From positions 1 to 8,334 of the forward strand of contig JAIBDK010000088.1 in NCBI GenBank assembly GCA_024679435.1: 8,334 nucleotides of DNA. Reading direction: 5' to 3'. This stretch comes from Gammaproteobacteria bacterium. GTDB lineage: Bacteria > Pseudomonadota > Gammaproteobacteria > Arenicellales > Poriferihabitantaceae. Under the pieces are notes generated by a model. That model made no database searches. It was not told the DNA's origin and saw only the letters and a list, made by a program, of their open reading frames with translations. Below, piece after piece: positions 6,379 through 8,334 of this stretch; positions within the stretch are counted from its first letter, which is position 1, and every line of letters begins with the position of its first letter. The position numbers were made by a program, and so were the translations under genes.

Positions 6379-7011
6379 ATGAAACTGACACAACAAAACC
6401 AGTCACCCCTGCTATATGCCTGGCTCGGGGTCTACGGACTCATTCTTGTCTGGTCCGGAATCAACCCCAAAGACACGTTAACCTGGTTTCTGGAAGTTCT
6501 GCCTGCACTCATCGCTCTGGGAATCTTGGCCTATAGCCGGAATGGATTTCCACTTACGCCACTTGCGTATTGCCTGATACTGGTTCATTGCATCATTCTT
6601 ATGGTGGGTGGTCACTATACCTATGCGGAAGTGCCGCTTTTCGACACCCTTGCTGAAATAGCCGGCCACGAGAGAAATAATTATGACAAGATTGGCCATC
6701 TGGCTCAGGGTTTTATCCCGGCAATTGTGGCCCGAGAAGTACTGATTCGAAAAAAAGTGGTCAACGGTGCCCTGTGGACCAACGTGTTTGCCTTTTGCAT
6801 CTGCCTGGCTTTCAGCGCATTTTATGAGCTGATAGAATGGTGGGTTGCTTTAGTCAGTGGACAGGAAGCTGATGCTTTTCTTGGAACCCAGGGTTATGAA
6901 TGGGACACTCAATCCGATATGGGCTTCGCCGCTCTGGGGGCGCTTTTTGCCCTGGCCACCCTTTCCAAATTCCATAACGGACAGCTGGAAAAACTCAGGC
7001 ACAGAAAATAA
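6379..7011 (+). CDS. yjdF: YjdF/DUF2238-family inner membrane protein
   Basis: A 210-residue protein with about six hydrophobic segments (roughly 12-28, 36-51, 61-78, 110-120, 134-152, 181-196), the usual size and build of DUF2238 (E. coli YjdF). The family signature blocks are intact: GGHYTYAEVPLFD (77-89), RNNYDKIGHLAQGF (99-112), AFYELIEWW (147-155) and FLGTQGYEWDTQSDM (167-181). The conserved His, Asp, Glu and aromatic residues in these loops suggest a metal site or a small-ligand channel, but the biochemical role is not established. The symbol is given by family resemblance to E. coli and does not claim strict orthology. ATG at 6379 starts just before the first helix; no Shine-Dalgarno sequence is visible, and the leader instead contains CCTCC at 6368-6372. 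A 108-base gap with a candidate promoter separates it from the next gene. Confidence 0.92.
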   Translation: MKLTQQNQSPLLYAWLGVYGLILVWSGINPKDTLTWFLEVLPALIALGILAYSRNGFPLTPLAYCLILVHCIILMVGGHYTYAEVPLFDTLAEIAGHERNNYDKIGHLAQGFIPAIVAREVLIRKKVVNGALWTNVFAFCICLAFSAFYELIEWWVALVSGQEADAFLGTQGYEWDTQSDMGFAALGALFALATLSKFHNGQLEKLRHRK

Positions 7012-7061
7012 CCTGCCTTGGCATATTTCCAGAACAATCCTGGACTATCTGTGTTACGCGC

Positions 7062-7109
7062 TTGAGTATTACCAACTAACACGGTATTTTATCCGCTCAC
7101 ACAAAGGAG
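7062..7109 (+). promoter_or_regulatory. Candidate sigma-70 promoter and ribosome binding site for the 7120 gene
   Basis: TTGAGT at 7062-7067 and TATTTT at 7085-7090 are spaced by exactly 17 bases, each matching four of six consensus positions. Transcription would begin near 7097. The strong Shine-Dalgarno sequence AAGGAG at 7104-7109 lies 10 bases before the ATG at 7120. The ribosome site is convincing; the promoter is only plausible. If it is real, it would drive the three-gene envelope cluster that starts here. Confidence 0.42.
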
Positions 7110-7119
7110 TTTCCTGAAC

Positions 7120-7590
7120 ATGCAATTCGTTTTACTGGCTATCATTGTCGGCGCTCTGCTGTATCTATCGCGTTATTTTCCAAAAGCCGCTTTCTCCGTT
7201 CTCGGTGTGTTGATTCTCGGTGCCGTTGCCATTGTTTTCACCACCACCGATTTCGCCCAAAACTCGCGCTCGCGAATACCCATTAGTGATATCACTATTG
7301 AAAATCCGATTATGACCGATGCCTATGGGGGAGGCTATCGATTCAGCGCCCGGTTAAACAACAACAACCAAAGCATCGAGCTAAAAGAATCCATTATTAG
7401 CATTACCATGCTGGATTGTCCCGATGAAACGGAACAAGGTTGCACGGTTATCGGTCAGTCAGAACAACGTGTCGTCATTCCGGTACCCCCAGCTCAGGCC
7501 CGTGATGTTTCAAGAACCCTGTCTTTCAACTCCGCTAAGCCCGCAGGGTTTGTCAGGTGGCAGTTCAGTGTTACTCAAACCAGAAGTTGA
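7120..7590 (+). CDS. Hypothetical membrane-anchored protein with beta-rich extracytoplasmic domain
   Basis: A 156-residue protein that I do not recognise by family. Residues 1-16 and 24-41 are two hydrophobic segments separated by the short basic loop SRYFPK, so it is likely anchored in the inner membrane. What follows (about 45-156) is hydrophilic and alternates in the way of a beta sandwich: ISDITIENPIM, YRFSARLNNNNQSIELKESIISITMLDC, SEQRVVIPVPPAQARDVSRTLSF, FVRWQFSVTQT. This resembles the FxLyD or LEA-like domains found on bacterial envelope proteins, but that is only a resemblance. Two cysteines, C100 and C108, sit eight residues apart and could form a disulfide outside the cytoplasm, which would fit the nearby thioredoxin-like gene. 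ATG at 7120 is well supported by AAGGAG 10 bases upstream. Its stop TGA (7588-7590) overlaps the start region of the next gene, indicating translational coupling. Confidence 0.8.
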   Translation: MQFVLLAIIVGALLYLSRYFPKAAFSVLGVLILGAVAIVFTTTDFAQNSRSRIPISDITIENPIMTDAYGGGYRFSARLNNNNQSIELKESIISITMLDCPDETEQGCTVIGQSEQRVVIPVPPAQARDVSRTLSFNSAKPAGFVRWQFSVTQTRS

Positions 7591-8075
7591 CCGGCACTTA
7601 TATTGTGATTGCGCTCTCTCTGACTGTCCACGTTCTCGCCTCGGTAATTTGGGTCGGCGGTATGTTTTTCGCCTATGTGCTGGTGCGACCCGCGCTTGGC
7701 GCCATTGATCAGGGAACTCTCAACAGTGAACAACGTCTAGTTATTTGGGTATCGGTATTCAAGAGGTTTTTCCCCTGGGTCTGGCTATGTATCGTGATGT
7801 TACTGGCCAGCGGTTTTTTAATGATCAGTTTGATGGGTGGTTTCGCTAGCATTGGCAACCATGTCTATATCATGATGGGTCTGGGCGTTTTGATGATGGC
7901 CATTTTTAAATTTATCTATGTCGCTCCTTTCAAGCATTTATGCCGCGGCGTAGAAGAACAAAAATGGGAGCTTGCCGCCTATGCGCTGGGGACGATCCGC
8001 AAACTGGTTGCAACCAATTTGATACTGGGCTTTTTAACAATTGCTATCGCCATCGGCCTTTCAGGTCATATCTGA
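7557..8075 (+). CDS. CopD-like integral membrane protein
   Basis: An integral membrane protein with about four helices, resembling the CopD family (PF05425-like). Residues counted from GTG 7557: helix 1 is about 14-45 and carries the signature HVLASVIWVGGMFFAYVLVRP with H25; further helices are at about 70-93, 103-125 and 150-171. CopD proteins are linked to copper uptake or resistance and to quinone/heme membrane proteins; the single conserved His in helix 1 is seen, but the metal or substrate is inference. Start choice is uncertain. GTG at 7557 gives a 172-residue protein but adds 10 residues that overlap the coding end of the previous gene. TTG at 7587 overlaps the previous TGA stop (TTGA) and gives a 162-residue protein that begins nearer the first helix, as family members do. 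GTG at 7605 is a third option. I prefer 7587. It lies in a tight run with the genes on either side. Confidence 0.82.
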   Translation: MAVQCYSNQKLTGTYIVIALSLTVHVLASVIWVGGMFFAYVLVRPALGAIDQGTLNSEQRLVIWVSVFKRFFPWVWLCIVMLLASGFLMISLMGGFASIGNHVYIMMGLGVLMMAIFKFIYVAPFKHLCRGVEEQKWELAAYALGTIRKLVATNLILGFLTIAIAIGLSGHI

Positions 8076-8121
8076 GTCTCTGTCTAATTTACGACACAAC
8101 CGCGTGCACTTAATATTCAGA

Positions 8122-8334
8122 ATGTACGGATTAATTGCTGGTTTGGCGATTTCTGTAATGCTGTCTGCCGCAATACAGCCGGTAATCGCCGCAGGTAATT
8201 CTCCAGAAAACGTTCCCGACTTTGTGCTAATGGATACCAATAACCAGCCGGTTGCTTTGAAGTTGCTGCGCGGAAACGTGGTGATGATCAATTTTTGGGC
8301 TACCTGGTGCCCGCCCTGTGTCGAAGAATTACCC
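8122..8334 (+). CDS. TlpA/ResA-like thioredoxin-fold protein, N-terminal part (runs off the window)
   Basis: The first 71 residues of an exported thiol-disulfide protein; the window ends inside the gene. An N-terminal hydrophobic stretch (about 3-24, ending PVIAAG) looks like a signal peptide or membrane anchor. Then come VPDFVLMDTNNQPVAL (31-46) and VVMINFWATWCPPCVEELP (53-71), the classic start of TlpA/ResA-type thioredoxins. The active site WCPPC (62-66) is the form used by reductants of cytochrome c maturation and other periplasmic thiols. ATG at 8122 is the chosen start; GTG at 8104 is also in frame and would add the basic HLIFR, which would make a better signal peptide n-region. Neither has a Shine-Dalgarno sequence. 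The gene follows the CopD-like gene after 46 bases on the same strand, so it is probably co-transcribed. Confidence 0.87.
   Translation, partial: MYGLIAGLAISVMLSAAIQPVIAAGNSPENVPDFVLMDTNNQPVALKLLRGNVVMINFWATWCPPCVEELP

Noticed and set aside
6857..7117. Plus-strand 86-codon frame overlapping the end of the YjdF gene
   Set aside because: Shadow of the YjdF coding sequence in another frame; the remainder runs through the candidate promoter and ribosome site of the next gene.

Overview
The window is protein-coding DNA of moderate GC (visually a little under 50%). The gene families and the standard use of TAA, TAG and TGA as stops suggest a gammaproteobacterium, possibly a marine or aquatic one. 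This is an inference from gene content (YbaK, a YjdF-type DUF2238 protein, a NimR-like AraC regulator, a TlpA-like thioredoxin), because no rRNA or other taxonomic marker is present. I see no CRISPR array, tRNA, insertion sequence or phage gene.

Layout. Positions 1-138 are the 3' end of an ACT-domain gene. Then, all on the + strand, come a phytanoyl-CoA dioxygenase (PhyH)-family oxygenase (213-1115), the Cys-tRNA(Pro) deacylase ybaK (1284-1772) and an OsmC-family peroxide/thiol protein (1894-2328). Positions 2447-2795 hold the decayed remains of a small EamA/DMT-type transporter, with two in-frame TGA codons at positions that are Trp in relatives, and a deletion with a frame change. It converges on a minus-strand AraC-family regulator (2804-3586). 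That regulator is divergent from a major-facilitator transporter (3663-4928), which starts at TTG behind a clear ribosome binding site, so the pair looks like a regulator with its target exporter.

After a 210-base gap come a DUF6817-type protein with HD-like helices (5139-5675), a SnoaL/NTF2-like protein (5901-6299) and a six-TM-scale YjdF/DUF2238 membrane protein (6379-7011). The gap carries a TATAAT box, a perfect 12-base palindrome and an unexplained cysteine-rich minus-strand reading frame. The last block is compact: an unrecognised membrane-anchored protein with a beta-rich outer domain (7120-7590), a CopD-like membrane protein overlapping its end (7557 or 7587 to 8075), and a TlpA/ResA-like thioredoxin with a WCPPC active site that runs off the window (8122-8334). 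These three may act together at the cell envelope in thiol redox or metal/heme handling, but that is inference from proximity.

Most genes are stand-alone housekeeping or stress functions with no strong Shine-Dalgarno sequence, and I do not see a convincing new multi-gene system. The points most worth checking are the transporter pseudogene, the start-less Cys-rich frame with its neighbouring palindrome, the AraC/MFS pair, and the terminal envelope cluster.
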